From positions 1-42,453 of the IMG/VR virus record IMGVR_UViG_3300023174_000302: a stretch of DNA of 42,453 bases. One strand, given 5' to 3'. The stretch comes from a virus. The position numbers and the translations under genes are program-made. This document shows, piece after piece, positions 17,101 through 26,471 of this stretch (positions within the stretch are counted from its first letter, which is position 1; every line of letters starts with the position of its first letter). Below the pieces are notes generated by a model that searched no databases, was not told where the DNA came from, and worked only from the letters and a program-made list of their open reading frames with translations.

Positions 17101-20021
17101 ATTGCCTTTATGTACTCCTTCTCTGTGTCCTTAAGTCTCTTAAACTCCTCTGCATGGTCCTTTATTCTTCTCTCAAAGTGTTCTATCTGCTCGTTTATAT
17201 TTAGATTCTTAGACCTAGTCGGATTGTTGTACGCATTAACATACTTATCGTACTGGCCAACCAACTCTGCTAGTTTGCTCTTTAGCTCTGGCGTTGGATT
17301 ACCTGAGACAGATTCCTGTAACGCCTTTATTTCAGACTGTAAGCCTTCAAGGTACTTCTTCGTGGTCTTGCCTGACGACTGCGCCTTTAGCATTAATTCG
17401 CTAAATTCTGGCGTATTTTCCTTGACAATCTGGTCGCCAACGATGAACTTATCTGGATTTTCTACTCCACTGTTCATGCGTATCTTCAGATTCTTAAGAC
17501 GACGCAATTCAACAGAATCTTTTAGTGCTTCTCTCTCAACATTTAACAATGACCTTTCGAGGCCACTTCTAGCACGAAATGCCTTACGTGCCCTGACGGC
17601 AGCGACTTCTATAAGTTCTCTTCTCCTCTCGCTGCCATCTATTGGGCCTATAATGTCATCTTGCAAATAAATTAGGCCACGAAGCTTGCCCATCTCTGCT
17701 GTAATTTCTTTAGACCTTTTTTCAACTTCAGCATTTGCTTCAGGAGTGTCAAGATCATATGCAGAATCATTTTCGCCACTTGGTGGCGACAGTTCTTCAA
17801 GTTGCAGTCTTAAATTATCATACTGCTTTTCTAGCTGCAGTCTTCTAACCTTTGCGTTAGCTACTATCTCTTGCAAAAATTCGTTACCATTCCTGCCATT
17901 CTTAGAGTACTTTGACAGCTCAGACATCTCTGTCTTTAATTGTGCATCAATCTCACCAATCGCACCAAGTATTGAATCCTTACGTTCTTGATTCTCTACG
18001 TCCTTTAGCTCCTGGCTTAGTAATTCTTTCTCTTCCTTGAGTAAATTTACATTAGACGTATGCATCGCATAGTTCTGTCTATCCTGTGCAAGGTCCAAAT
18101 CTGTCGCATACATAGAATCCATATGCGTACGTAGCTTTATGATTTCCTTTGCTACTTCATCGCGCCTTGCAATTGCACTGCTGGAAGTATCTTCGGACAG
18201 ACCATCAACTTCTTTGCTCAACTTATTAATTTTTGATATTACTTCATCTCTAGCACGGAACTTCTTGTCTGCCTTTTCGCTGCTTGTTTCCTTCTCTGGG
18301 CTACGCATCCAAGACGGGCCATGTGGCTTTACGCGCTCTATCTCGAACACCTTACCCGTCATCTCATAATACTTCTCTTTGTATCCAGCAAGCTGGTCTT
18401 GGAATAAGTCACGCAGCTGCTGCTTCGACATATTTTCAAGCGGCTTTATTTCCTTACCGCCACTATCGGTCTTAAGTCTAACATCAGACCCCTTATACTC
18501 CTTCTCACTTGGTGTAAGGTCATTAGCTGCTAGCTCTGGGTCGCGACCATAACGGCTTACATCAGTTTCCTTGCCAGGACGGCCAGTTGGTTGATTTACA
18601 CGTCTCTCTGGATTGAGTCTAGAGTCTTGCTTGTACAGATTCTGTAACTTCAATTCGGCGGCAAGTAGCTTCTCCAAACTATTTGCCTCAAATACGCTAA
18701 CCTTTCCGCTTGACTCAAGTTTTCTAAGTTCAGATACAAGATGCTTGAGCTTATCCGCGCGCGTGTCACCAGGCACAGAGCCTGGGTTTGAATCCAGATT
18801 GTCGACGATCTTCTTTCCAATGCCACTTAATGCAGACTTAGCCTCCTCTACGCCAATTTCCGCATCGATTATTGTCTTATTTTTCTGGTCTGGTGTTGTA
18901 AGTGTTGCTTGCTCAGGTGTCTCGGCAGTACCGAACATTGCAGACTGAGCACCGCCAACGTCAGCTAATGAGTCAAGATGTCCTACACCAGAGTCTTCTG
19001 ATGGAGACTCGTGCAGCTTGTCAAATTTACCAGTAGACGGATTAAATATTCTATTCTTCAAGTCAACCGGTGGCAGCCTTAGTTTCTTCTCTACTTTGGA
19101 ATCAACAGTCTCACCGATAGACGGTGACGGAGAAGTAGTAGGCACTATTTGATAATCGTCGCCGCCGACAAATCCTACGCCAGCTGGTGCTAGCTCTTCC
19201 ACTGGCTCGTCATCTGGCGACTCCGCATTTAAATCTGTAGGACTGTCGTCATCCTTGTCACCAGGAGCGGCAATCTTTCTATAAATTGACGCACTTATTA
19301 CCTTAGGGGACGGTGCAGGAATTGGACCAGACTCTGACGGTGGATCTGAGTCTTCTACCTGCTCCTGCGCATTGCTAGCAAGTTCCTCTATCTCTTCTAG
19401 CTTCTTCTTGAGAGAAGGGACGTCATCCTTATTTACTTCCTCGCCCGTCTCATCGTCTGGAGGCGCCCCTGCAGCTGGCGGTCCCATTGGCCCAGGCATG
19501 CCCATTGGTGCGCCACCAGGACCACCCGGTGGTGGACCCATCGGAGGCATCCCAGGCATTGCCTGTGCCTGCACTGTTGTACCCTCTTCCTCCTCGCTGC
19601 TTAAGGAGTCGGCAGACAAACCGGCATAAAGCTCACGGAATGCAGTCACAGACACAGAACGGTCCCACATAGCTTCAAGGAATGCATGTACACGTGGGTC
19701 GTCCTCTCCACCACGACCAGCAGCTCCATCGTGCAAAGCCGACTGCACTGCCTTCTCCTTGCTGCTCATACCACCACTACGAAGCTTACGGAAAAAACGA
19801 CCAATTTTGGCCTTAGACCACATGCCAGGGTACTTAGGCTGCTTCTCTTTCTTTGCAGGCTCTGAAGCAGAACCAAGCTCTGGCTCAAATACTTCACTGG
19901 CTATCTTATCGAATAATGAGTCAACGCTAGAACCGAGTGCAGTCTTCAACTCAGTTGTAGAATACTTACGTGTGTTATTATCTGCAACGCTAGCGATGAA
20001 CTTCTTATCAGTAAGCTTCAT
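14148..20021 (-). CDS. giant coiled-coil protein (about 1957 residues), probable virion component
   Basis: The start is placed at the ATG at 20021 (MKLTDKKFIASVADNN), which has GAGGACC upstream; an in-frame start 18 codons earlier lacks one. Residues ~165-210 form a Pro/Gly/Met-rich segment. Residues ~500-1500 are dominated by long charged coiled-coil stretches with many Lys/Glu/Asp/Leu heptad-like runs, and a Lys/Pro-rich linker follows. The C-terminal ~100 residues look globular (segment KKGYYVHMVISWDPDDQDAK, then EVYFKTRIDGDAIQVY). K-T-A/K-I-A type tripeptides occur near the N-terminus. No transmembrane segments are evident, so a classical tape measure is not obvious. It could be an internal head, inner-body or tail-length protein; the function is unknown. 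Confidence 0.65.
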   Translation of the reverse strand: MKLTDKKFIASVADNNTRKYSTTELKTALGSSVDSLFDKIASEVFEPELGSASEPAKKEKQPKYPGMWSKAKIGRFFRKLRSGGMSSKEKAVQSALHDGAAGRGGEDDPRVHAFLEAMWDRSVSVTAFRELYAGLSADSLSSEEEEGTTVQAQAMPGMPPMGPPPGGPGGAPMGMPGPMGPPAAGAPPDDETGEEVNKDDVPSLKKKLEEIEELASNAQEQVEDSDPPSESGPIPAPSPKVISASIYRKIAAPGDKDDDSPTDLNAESPDDEPVEELAPAGVGFVGGDDYQIVPTTSPSPSIGETVDSKVEKKLRLPPVDLKNRIFNPSTGKFDKLHESPSEDSGVGHLDSLADVGGAQSAMFGTAETPEQATLTTPDQKNKTIIDAEIGVEEAKSALSGIGKKIVDNLDSNPGSVPGDTRADKLKHLVSELRKLESSGKVSVFEANSLEKLLAAELKLQNLYKQDSRLNPERRVNQPTGRPGKETDVSRYGRDPELAANDLTPSEKEYKGSDVRLKTDSGGKEIKPLENMSKQQLRDLFQDQLAGYKEKYYEMTGKVFEIERVKPHGPSWMRSPEKETSSEKADKKFRARDEVISKINKLSKEVDGLSEDTSSSAIARRDEVAKEIIKLRTHMDSMYATDLDLAQDRQNYAMHTSNVNLLKEEKELLSQELKDVENQERKDSILGAIGEIDAQLKTEMSELSKYSKNGRNGNEFLQEIVANAKVRRLQLEKQYDNLRLQLEELSPPSGENDSAYDLDTPEANAEVEKRSKEITAEMGKLRGLIYLQDDIIGPIDGSERRRELIEVAAVRARKAFRARSGLERSLLNVEREALKDSVELRRLKNLKIRMNSGVENPDKFIVGDQIVKENTPEFSELMLKAQSSGKTTKKYLEGLQSEIKALQESVSGNPTPELKSKLAELVGQYDKYVNAYNNPTRSKNLNINEQIEHFERRIKDHAEEFKRLKDTEKEYIKAIEITQQDKKTAAGEVSVLSNPRIEAEIHERPYYHRIAKQESARIVDYLYKGALTDEALKHGLYDDNKPGTSDGDMHRGAYEIAYQMAYNYFQSPHDQAQAVAIAKQQSITDKIEQLKERFEEEVGVSYKELDKLIKNDPGFIKKNPKAHKIRARISELGQERAEIARAARGSDKSKLVEALATHLTTGQGMRVPFKFNDGGSSGVVTADDIANNIAKYAEDTHVLVSSVMRFAEKRYSPVSTGQAKWKGTDYLENASTILLQDSSELTDEDVKRVEYQKKEQELNRLQNQIDRMSIDSTRYNKYDSFRSKLSGYGLNLDQYVSQLENKIRETKDDGAKSKLQLALSEAKQHRDRMPEYEAYEKAKHERDALVKDITKFRQETYGGDLELEDGKKVKFDLDRRDKSQEFKPARDRSNISEGAAALDAYTPQRQMFRDGTGRWRNVEIGNFAEPMLWHAMPVQDDYLITQGKIEKLEAERSKNPERAEAIDAELSELREQLSKSGYIINGHTIPGPSVTDFTNLMKSLRTRKVALRRDENGNVLKVPKYKEFSRPLIDPDTGLQAVNALGKEMYDKGALAEIETDENGNAVYEEMPEVVEYLDMSKVTPEVVAKLHMYQEYFENVFNAYREGMLLAINASKNSSSKAGPGGKRVVPEKENKSKKDDSKPAKAPVLEELKKTTEPKKGPNKAPLVNKFKKGSELTAEDKSAVDDDAKKYYTKMFPGQYGKQMGNTKSPKKDKAKKKSDRLADVVDSVEAVFLDYGLSDLNRIASISEFVADDTMSTKYASVSAMSDIDRAFGKSFYKLVANHIVKHSADRPFGGRIPSIVKDAIVSAALAESGLEEKVMNYVAQKMKTPKVRTKSQDSVDVESMDDKASKSKPVNRSYGIEFNVDDMYKKGYYVHMVISWDPDDQDAKKSIDGLKQAVRSYVKGLEGAKEFHNIGFLGQIEFKELDEEAGMAEVYFKTRIDGDAIQVYRDVPKSKNK

Positions 20022-20093
20022 GTGGTCCTCAATAAGGTAGTGGCGGGCGCACTTATATAGCACGCCACGCCACAATGATGCAGCTATTAAATA

Positions 20094-22589
20094 TTACTTA
20101 CGAGACTTCGGCTTAGAACCTGGTGCTGGTGTTGCGAATGGCTCATTACCTTCTGAATCGTCACCTAGTAGCACATCAGACATCTTAAACTTCTTTGGAG
20201 ACTTAGCTGCAGTACCTGGATCATTCCAGTCCATGCTGGACGTATCCTTACCTAGGTCGGTCTTGGGCATCTTGCCCTGTGGCTTTACTTGCTGCTTAAT
20301 TTTGCCGGATGGCAGTGGGAGCAGATCCTCGCCAGCAGAATCCTTACCGAGTGGCTTCTTCTTGACATTTACATGGTCCTTTGGCTTGCGGATCTTAGGC
20401 TGCATGAACTTCTGCGCCTGGAGCATAAGTGGCATGTCGTCCACTGGTAGTGGTGCAGAGTCAGACAGACCAGCAGGCTTAGAACCACTCCAGTACTTGG
20501 TTAGCATTGAAATTACAGCAGCATCATCTGATGGTGACCAGGAGCCGCTGTCTACCATACCGGAGTGCTCTTTCATGAACTCACGGATAGCCTTCATCAT
20601 GTCCATGCCCTGCGCCTTGTAATTAGTGAAGGCGGCAGAAATGGCCTCTGAAGGAGGAACATCGGATGGCATGTCCTCAGACTTATCATCATCAGAATCG
20701 TCCTTCTTCTTCGGACCAGACTGCATTAAAGGACCACCTGGAATTAGCTGCGCCTTATGTGAACTGGTCATCTTTATGCCACTATCCTGTGCTGGCTGCT
20801 GGGCCTGCTGATTCTGGTCTTGTGCTGGCTGATGGGCCTGTGGGACAGCACCTTCAGACATCATCGCAGCAGATGGATCGTAATTCTGTCTGAAATCCTG
20901 AGCGTTTTGCTGCGCTGCAGCCTCATTAGCCGCACCAAATCTTGCATCGTACTGAGCAGCCGCAGATTGTGCATTTGACTTTATCTTCTCAATTCTGGCA
21001 ATATACTGCTGCACGTAGTCACTAGCGCCGTTCTGTGATGCTTCTTCCATTAGTCCACTTAGCTTCTCAGATATGCCATCAAGGTTATCAACGTACTGTA
21101 AGACGTCGCGAGCTTCCGATGCTCTATCGGAGTTTTTGCCGCTCTTCTCTGCTTCAATGATTTTCTGTAGCGCACGTTCGAACCTTAAAACGGTATTTTC
21201 TGCTATGCTATTAATCTTGGTTTGCACCTGATGTTGCTTCATTGCCTGCTGTGTTGCAGGATCATGCTGTTGAGCAGCTCTACCGCCAAGTCCATTTAGC
21301 TTGGCAACCGCCTCGTTTGCATCATCTAGTGATGCATAGACAGCAAATACGCTAGCAGTGTCGGCGTCGGTTTCGTCTGCATTTTCTAGCACGGATGCAA
21401 TGCGGCTAAACTGCTTCTCATTCTTGTGCTCAGCACGAACGCCGTATGCCATCGTTAAATGGCCAAGCTTTACAAGTGCGTTCACGCCTTCTGGTGCGGT
21501 CTCATGACCACAACCACACTCGTACGCCGCATTCTTTGTGAATTCGTGCGCGGTGATTTCGCCACAGCTCTCACAAGGGACCTTCACCATTGTGATTGTA
21601 GAATAATTAAACTTATTCGCGGCAGCAAGCTTACGCTTGTGGTCAACAATGCCGATGAAGTCATTTATCACAGTATCCATGTCGGCAAGGCTAGCTGCAC
21701 GACCGGAGCCATCGCTCCATAGCTCCACTTCCATGTCGTCGTTTACGCGAATTTCAGTGCTGCCAACCTTAAAGGAGCCGTTTGATAGAACTTCCTTCTC
21801 GATCAGCGATGCCTTTAGAGCCTGGCCACCATTCTCCGGAACCTGTACCTTAGAAGAATCGGCATTTGGATTCTGCTTAATCTTCTTCTTTGGTAGTGGA
21901 ATGCCCTTACCCTTTGCAGACTGCTTGTCTAGTCCCATAATCTTTTCCTTCATATTGGAAGTTTCCCGCTCGATTTCTTCTTTTTCAGAAGCCGCCCATG
22001 CGTCCGGATTGTCAGATGGTTTGCCACTTGGATGAACCAGAACCCTATTACCAAATTCATCCTCAAAAGCCTCAACGCCCTCTTCGCCATCCCACTTCTT
22101 TGTGAACACTTCAGTGTGCTTAAACTCATCACCCTGCAGATTAATATTCTCTTCATTTAATTCGTGATCAACGAAGTCTCTAAGACCTTGGCTTTGCTCG
22201 GCTTTCTCTTCGACAAGTTCTTCAACTTCATCATCATCAAGATCGCCATCTGCAACCTGCTCTACAAGGTCACGCACCTCGTCAATATCGTGCCTGTCTA
22301 CCTCACCGTCCTCGTGCTCATGACTAGAGTCGTCCTTAGTCTCTTCAGGCGAATCATTGCCGCTAGACTCGTCGTCCCTAGTGGTTAACTTGCCAACACT
22401 ATCAGCCTCAGAGTTATCGTCCTTCTCTTCCTTCAAGGCCTGAGCTGCTTTACTGTATGCAGCGGACGCACTCTTAATAAAAGCATCAAGTTCACGCGAC
22501 ACTTTACCAGAAGTAAGCTTGCGAACATCCTTTGCCTGCTCGATAATGGACGCAAGATCCTGCACGGAGGACTTTAAATCAGTAGACAT
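20094..22589 (-). CDS. long hydrophilic probable virion protein with a zinc-ribbon-like motif
   Basis: 831 residues, starting at an ATG that overlaps the stop of the previous gene (TTAATG type). The N-terminal third is strongly acidic (Asp/Glu/Ser-rich). Around residue 325-350 there is a CESCGE...CGCG motif, probably a metal site. A Gln/Ala-rich segment (~440-600) includes QQAQQPAQD-type runs. The C-terminal part has Lys/Pro-rich linkers and basic patches (KIRKPKDHVNVKKKP). It is flanked by the 1957- and 1089-residue genes and translationally coupled to the latter. No family is recognised. Confidence 0.6.
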   Translation of the reverse strand: MSTDLKSSVQDLASIIEQAKDVRKLTSGKVSRELDAFIKSASAAYSKAAQALKEEKDDNSEADSVGKLTTRDDESSGNDSPEETKDDSSHEHEDGEVDRHDIDEVRDLVEQVADGDLDDDEVEELVEEKAEQSQGLRDFVDHELNEENINLQGDEFKHTEVFTKKWDGEEGVEAFEDEFGNRVLVHPSGKPSDNPDAWAASEKEEIERETSNMKEKIMGLDKQSAKGKGIPLPKKKIKQNPNADSSKVQVPENGGQALKASLIEKEVLSNGSFKVGSTEIRVNDDMEVELWSDGSGRAASLADMDTVINDFIGIVDHKRKLAAANKFNYSTITMVKVPCESCGEITAHEFTKNAAYECGCGHETAPEGVNALVKLGHLTMAYGVRAEHKNEKQFSRIASVLENADETDADTASVFAVYASLDDANEAVAKLNGLGGRAAQQHDPATQQAMKQHQVQTKINSIAENTVLRFERALQKIIEAEKSGKNSDRASEARDVLQYVDNLDGISEKLSGLMEEASQNGASDYVQQYIARIEKIKSNAQSAAAQYDARFGAANEAAAQQNAQDFRQNYDPSAAMMSEGAVPQAHQPAQDQNQQAQQPAQDSGIKMTSSHKAQLIPGGPLMQSGPKKKDDSDDDKSEDMPSDVPPSEAISAAFTNYKAQGMDMMKAIREFMKEHSGMVDSGSWSPSDDAAVISMLTKYWSGSKPAGLSDSAPLPVDDMPLMLQAQKFMQPKIRKPKDHVNVKKKPLGKDSAGEDLLPLPSGKIKQQVKPQGKMPKTDLGKDTSSMDWNDPGTAAKSPKKFKMSDVLLGDDSEGNEPFATPAPGSKPKSRK

Positions 22590-25500
22590 TAATTACCACC
22601 CATTAATAACTTAGACTTTTCTTTCAACGCTTTTAGAAAACCATCATTCTTTTTAGCTTCATCGCGCTTCGGTGGTGCGTATATAGCAGGCTGTCTGCCA
22701 GCAGGAACGCCCCTAGCACGCTGCATGTCTATCTTCTTTATCGAGTCTTGTAGGTCAGTAATACTACCTAACAACTCATCCATCTCTTCTTCGCTAGGAG
22801 AATTGGCCGAAGTGCCGCTCTGATATCTGTCATACATGCGACTAAGTTCGTCTAGCCTAGTTTGTAACTCCTTGCGCTCTGCTAGAGGTTTCCTCTTCTC
22901 ATCAAACTCTACGCCAGTGTCTACTTCGACAGCACGTGGACCAGCGCTGACCTGCTTACGCACATTTCTAAGCTTTTGATACGCTTCATCTATCTGCCTT
23001 ATTATGGCATCATGTGCTTGAATTGGGAACATTCTACTCTGCCCATTCAATTGGTTATGCACATAGTGTAATTCATCGCGTATGGCATCATATGTCTTCT
23101 CGCCAAGGCCAGGAACAATCTTATTAGCTATATCTCCTATTTGTTTGTTCAGCTCAAACAATGTTGCCTTTTGAATTGGAGGCATGTCGTCTCTAGTCAT
23201 CAAAGGCATCTTTTTGCTAACAAAAATATCGTCGTCATCTGGCGGCGGTGCTGGCATGTTTGACGGCGTTTTAGACGTACCATCAAGGTTTGCAGGCGTC
23301 TGACTGTCAACCTCTACTGGCAAATCATCTTCAATTATTGGCATTTCATCTTCTACATCTGGCCTGGCACTTTGATCCTGTGTGTCAACATCATTTATAA
23401 AATCCTGTACGCCAATATCTTCAGAATTACCTACTGGTCTAGGATTTTGTTCGCTGGTGCCGCCAATTGACTTAAGCTTGTCTTTAGCTAATGACAATAC
23501 TTCATCTGCTTCTTGGTCGTGTTCAGCGAATGCAGATAGCTGAGCAATAATACCGTTTAGCTCCTCTGGTGTATTGGCCCTATCTATGTCAGATGCGATA
23601 TCAATTAAGTAATCATCAGAACGATCTACACCGTCTACAGTTTCCGTTCTGTCGCGAACCAAATTTATAGGCTCTACCTTGCCTGGTTGTCTAGCATCTG
23701 TGCCAAACGGATTGTCTTCTTCGCGTGTCGGTGGCCTATGCGCAGGATTCTGGCCAACAGGACCCGATGGCGTAGATAAGAAATCTTTTGGTTTAAACTT
23801 AGACACTTGACTGCTTTGCGACACAGACGTGCTGCTGTCTGTCTGTGTCGCATCAGCTAAAGGGTCTACTGGATATACAGGACTTTCCTCCTCTTCTACA
23901 TCGGCTGGAGGTTGAGCAGCAATTGCAGGTGCATCACCGCTGTCCTGCTTGGTTCTAAACCCAGTTGCGCCACCAGGTGTCTCATAGTTTTCAATTAAAG
24001 AAGGGTCCTCTGCACCAGGTAGCACGTCCTTGGTCCCAACTTCTGGAGTAACTACACCTGGTGGTGTGGCTACAGGCTTCTCATCTTTTCTTTCGTACGT
24101 ATGAACATCTACCTTATCGCCTTTTGTGCCGGTTGTCTCGTCGGTAGCTTGTGGAGCAACTTCTTTCCTCCTAGAGAACTGATTCTTTAGCTGTGGGGAA
24201 GGAGCTGGAGCCTTTACTTCTTGCTTGCCATTATTCTCTTCATTGACAAATTTTTCTACAAACCCACGAAGAGAACCTTCTGCAGGCAGCATACTAAGCT
24301 TCTTACTGTCAATATTTCCTACTTGTTTGGCTTCTGCTATTATGGCAGAGTAATCAGAAATTACATTTGCAACTTGTTTATTGTTGCCGCTGGATTCTTG
24401 TATCTTGCCAAGGATAGACAACAACCCATCTATGCCTCCTGCATTATTAACTGCTCCTCCCATATTCCTGAGCTCACCGGCTACGAATAGTTCGGCGCTA
24501 TTCCTGTCTGTAATGGGACCCTTGAATTTAACGGAGTCGCGTACCTCTTCATTAAAGTCATCACGTTTCTGTTGCAAAGCTTTAGGCGTGCTTCCATCGT
24601 CCTGACCGGACAATAGCGGCGTACCTAAATCAATACCTCTACCACGCTGGAATGACGCGTCTTCTAGTTCGCGAAGTGAGGTTCCGTCTCCGGACGTATT
24701 TTGTTGCGTATTGTTTTGCCTGTTCTTGTGCATCTCATGAATTCGCTGGTTTATGCTACTACCATCGAAATCAGAGTTAGGGTCCTGCTGGTGGTGTAAG
24801 TTAGGCTTATTAAATGGATTAAACTTCTCCTTCATTCTATCCATGAAGCCAGTGCTGTGGCTGTTAACCTGGGCCTCGTCCATCTTCTGCTCGCCACCAA
24901 TAGAGTTTAACGAGCCCTTCCACTTTTCTAGTCCCTTAACAAGATTGTCTATCTTACCAGGCATGCCCTTAATTCCGGACATTTCTGAGTCTTGTCTTGC
25001 GCCGTTTAGGTCAGTTATAATTGAATCTATCTTTGGCACGACCTTTTGAATTGCATCATATGCCTTAGAATACCCATTGTACCGATACTGGCTTACAGCC
25101 TCTGGAGTACCAGGCTTAAACTTCTGTTGTTCTACCTGTGCTGTCTTAGACGCAGAGATTCTTGAAGCAATGCTTTCCGTAATACGCTGCTCTGCATTCA
25201 GCGTATTACGGGCGGCTTTTTTTGAGCCACTCTCCTTCTTGTCACCACGCATGCCAACAAGCTCGCGTACTAGGGCTCGAGCGCGTACCTGCTCGGGGCG
25301 ATCGCCAGCGAGACCATTTGCAACCATAGCGACGTCATAGTCGTTCTGCGACTTGATTGCAGACGCAATGCGTGCAAGCTTAGCTACTGGCAGCTTATGA
25401 AGGCCAGACTTCGTGCACTCGGCCTCGATTACGTTTGCCGCCTTGGAACGTGGGAACTGATCCTTGTAAAAACCTACAAGTGTGTTTACGTCCTTGTACG

Positions 25501-25858
25501 CTAGAGTGCCAAGTGGCTCAGAATGCCATGCGCGCTCCAGGTGTGCAGCTAGCTTCTTTAAGCCCTGGTCAGATGGCGCACGTGATGCAACACGTCTTAC
25601 GCCAGCATATAAATCGAACTTGGTAACAATTGGCATTGACGGATTCGGTGCGTCAACTATCTTTGCGACCTTGTTTTTGATCGTCTCTAGAAATGGAGCG
25701 GGGACGGAAGCTGCGCGCTGCTTATCTAGGATCTCACGCTCACGCTTCTCGTACATGTCCAACATCTTACTTGCATTCTTCTCAAGTAGGCCGTTAGATC
25801 TATCCGCGTAAGTCTTGTCACCGTTACTTAGCAACTTAAGTGCTTTGCGAGTCTGCAT
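22589..25858 (-). CDS. 1089-residue hydrophilic protein, probable virion component
   Basis: Starts at ATG 25858 with GAGGACC upstream. The N-terminal ~230 residues look helical and globular, including a segment with KVNTLVGFY-like spacing, and carry a K-T-A tripeptide near residue 236 (SKTAQVEQQ). The remaining ~850 residues alternate low-complexity acidic/Pro/Ser/Gln-rich segments with short helical blocks; the C-terminus contains a helical region (ELNKQIGDIANKIVPGLGEK). No enzymatic motif is visible. The coding sequence contains a perfect 13-bp inverted repeat (25177-25211). It belongs to the set of very long unknown proteins upstream of the packaging genes. Confidence 0.6.
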   Translation of the reverse strand: MQTRKALKLLSNGDKTYADRSNGLLEKNASKMLDMYEKREREILDKQRAASVPAPFLETIKNKVAKIVDAPNPSMPIVTKFDLYAGVRRVASRAPSDQGLKKLAAHLERAWHSEPLGTLAYKDVNTLVGFYKDQFPRSKAANVIEAECTKSGLHKLPVAKLARIASAIKSQNDYDVAMVANGLAGDRPEQVRARALVRELVGMRGDKKESGSKKAARNTLNAEQRITESIASRISASKTAQVEQQKFKPGTPEAVSQYRYNGYSKAYDAIQKVVPKIDSIITDLNGARQDSEMSGIKGMPGKIDNLVKGLEKWKGSLNSIGGEQKMDEAQVNSHSTGFMDRMKEKFNPFNKPNLHHQQDPNSDFDGSSINQRIHEMHKNRQNNTQQNTSGDGTSLRELEDASFQRGRGIDLGTPLLSGQDDGSTPKALQQKRDDFNEEVRDSVKFKGPITDRNSAELFVAGELRNMGGAVNNAGGIDGLLSILGKIQESSGNNKQVANVISDYSAIIAEAKQVGNIDSKKLSMLPAEGSLRGFVEKFVNEENNGKQEVKAPAPSPQLKNQFSRRKEVAPQATDETTGTKGDKVDVHTYERKDEKPVATPPGVVTPEVGTKDVLPGAEDPSLIENYETPGGATGFRTKQDSGDAPAIAAQPPADVEEEESPVYPVDPLADATQTDSSTSVSQSSQVSKFKPKDFLSTPSGPVGQNPAHRPPTREEDNPFGTDARQPGKVEPINLVRDRTETVDGVDRSDDYLIDIASDIDRANTPEELNGIIAQLSAFAEHDQEADEVLSLAKDKLKSIGGTSEQNPRPVGNSEDIGVQDFINDVDTQDQSARPDVEDEMPIIEDDLPVEVDSQTPANLDGTSKTPSNMPAPPPDDDDIFVSKKMPLMTRDDMPPIQKATLFELNKQIGDIANKIVPGLGEKTYDAIRDELHYVHNQLNGQSRMFPIQAHDAIIRQIDEAYQKLRNVRKQVSAGPRAVEVDTGVEFDEKRKPLAERKELQTRLDELSRMYDRYQSGTSANSPSEEEMDELLGSITDLQDSIKKIDMQRARGVPAGRQPAIYAPPKRDEAKKNDGFLKALKEKSKLLMGGN
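25177..25211. repeat. perfect 13-bp inverted repeat with 9-nt loop inside a coding region
   Basis: CCGTAATACGCTG and CAGCGTATTACGG flank a 9-nt spacer. On the plus strand (antisense to the gene) the stem is followed 6 nt later by a run of seven T, so it could act as a terminator for antisense transcripts. Confidence 0.9.
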
Positions 25859-25869
25859 TGTGGTCCTCT

Positions 25870-26076
25870 TTACTTTGAACTTGACTCATCAACTAATATT
25901 GCATCTTGACTAACTAATACTCTATTACGAAGCTTATATGAATATAGTTCTGGACACAGGACCAGAAGCTCGTCCTCGGTGCATTCAAACTCTTTCCTCT
26001 CCCCAGGATTAAGTCTGACACCGACTCTGTCCAAACTAACTATGCCAGCACTGGTATTAATTACCAGAGTGGCCAC
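25870..26076 (-). CDS. small beta-rich protein, unknown function
   Basis: 68 residues. It starts at a GTG in a TAGTG overlap with the preceding stop and has GAGGT 8 nt upstream. The sequence begins with MATLVINTSAGIVSLDRVGV and is predicted by eye to be mostly beta strands with an acidic middle. Size and layout resemble the product of 13889-14104. It sits between a 100-residue gene and the 1089-residue gene. A small structural protein is likely, but the family is unknown. Confidence 0.6.
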   Translation of the reverse strand: MATLVINTSAGIVSLDRVGVRLNPGERKEFECTEDELLVLCPELYSYKLRNRVLVSQDAILVDESSSK

Positions 26077-26378
26077 TATCGTACCTCAATAGACTGGACG
26101 TCACTTACCTCGCCAGACTGAGCAATAGTAGCGCGGAATAGAAGGCGCTGATTATTGTCTGTGTAGATACCCTCTACAAGCATGCCATCTGCAGAGCGTG
26201 CATGGGCAACTGGTGTGACGTTTGCATCATCAACAGATGCAATCTTACGGTTTGTCTGGAGTGCAGCCTTAATACGGCGCGGGATGTCACGTACTAGATC
26301 CTCACCGTACTCACCATAAAGGAACTTCCAGTACTCCTTAGCAGAACCATCCAATGCTACCTTCTTGTGGTTTGACAT
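26076..26378 (-). CDS. 100-residue phage protein, unknown function
   Basis: Starts at ATG 26378 with a strong GGAGGAAG site. This is the first gene of a run after the inserted HNH gene, so a promoter in 26379-26471 is likely. The N-terminal half is helical and basic (segment KEYWKFLYGEYGEDLVRDIP); the C-terminal half has beta character. It contains RKIASVDD, one of the recurring K-x-A-S tetrapeptides in this module. The function is not recognised. Confidence 0.6.
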   Translation of the reverse strand: MSNHKKVALDGSAKEYWKFLYGEYGEDLVRDIPRRIKAALQTNRKIASVDDANVTPVAHARSADGMLVEGIYTDNNQRLLFRATIAQSGEVSDVQSIEVR

Positions 26379-26471
26379 TTTTACTTCCTCCGGTATGCAA
26401 TTTTACTTCGTTACTACTGTCTGGTAACAATTAATTATCGTTATTATACAGCGGATACAAACGAGGAATCA
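26379..26471. promoter_or_regulatory. divergent intergenic region with a TATAATAA box
   Basis: This 93-bp A/T-rich gap separates divergent genes. On the minus strand it contains GTATAATAACG about 75 bases upstream of the 100-residue gene's start, a good -10 type sequence. A similar TATAATAATGG occurs before the gene at 33769. No matching -35 box is certain. Confidence 0.35.

Noticed and set aside
14148-20021. Classical tail tape-measure protein
   Set aside because: Length and coiled coil fit, but I see no hydrophobic transmembrane stretches and it lies on the terminase side, away from any recognised tail gene.
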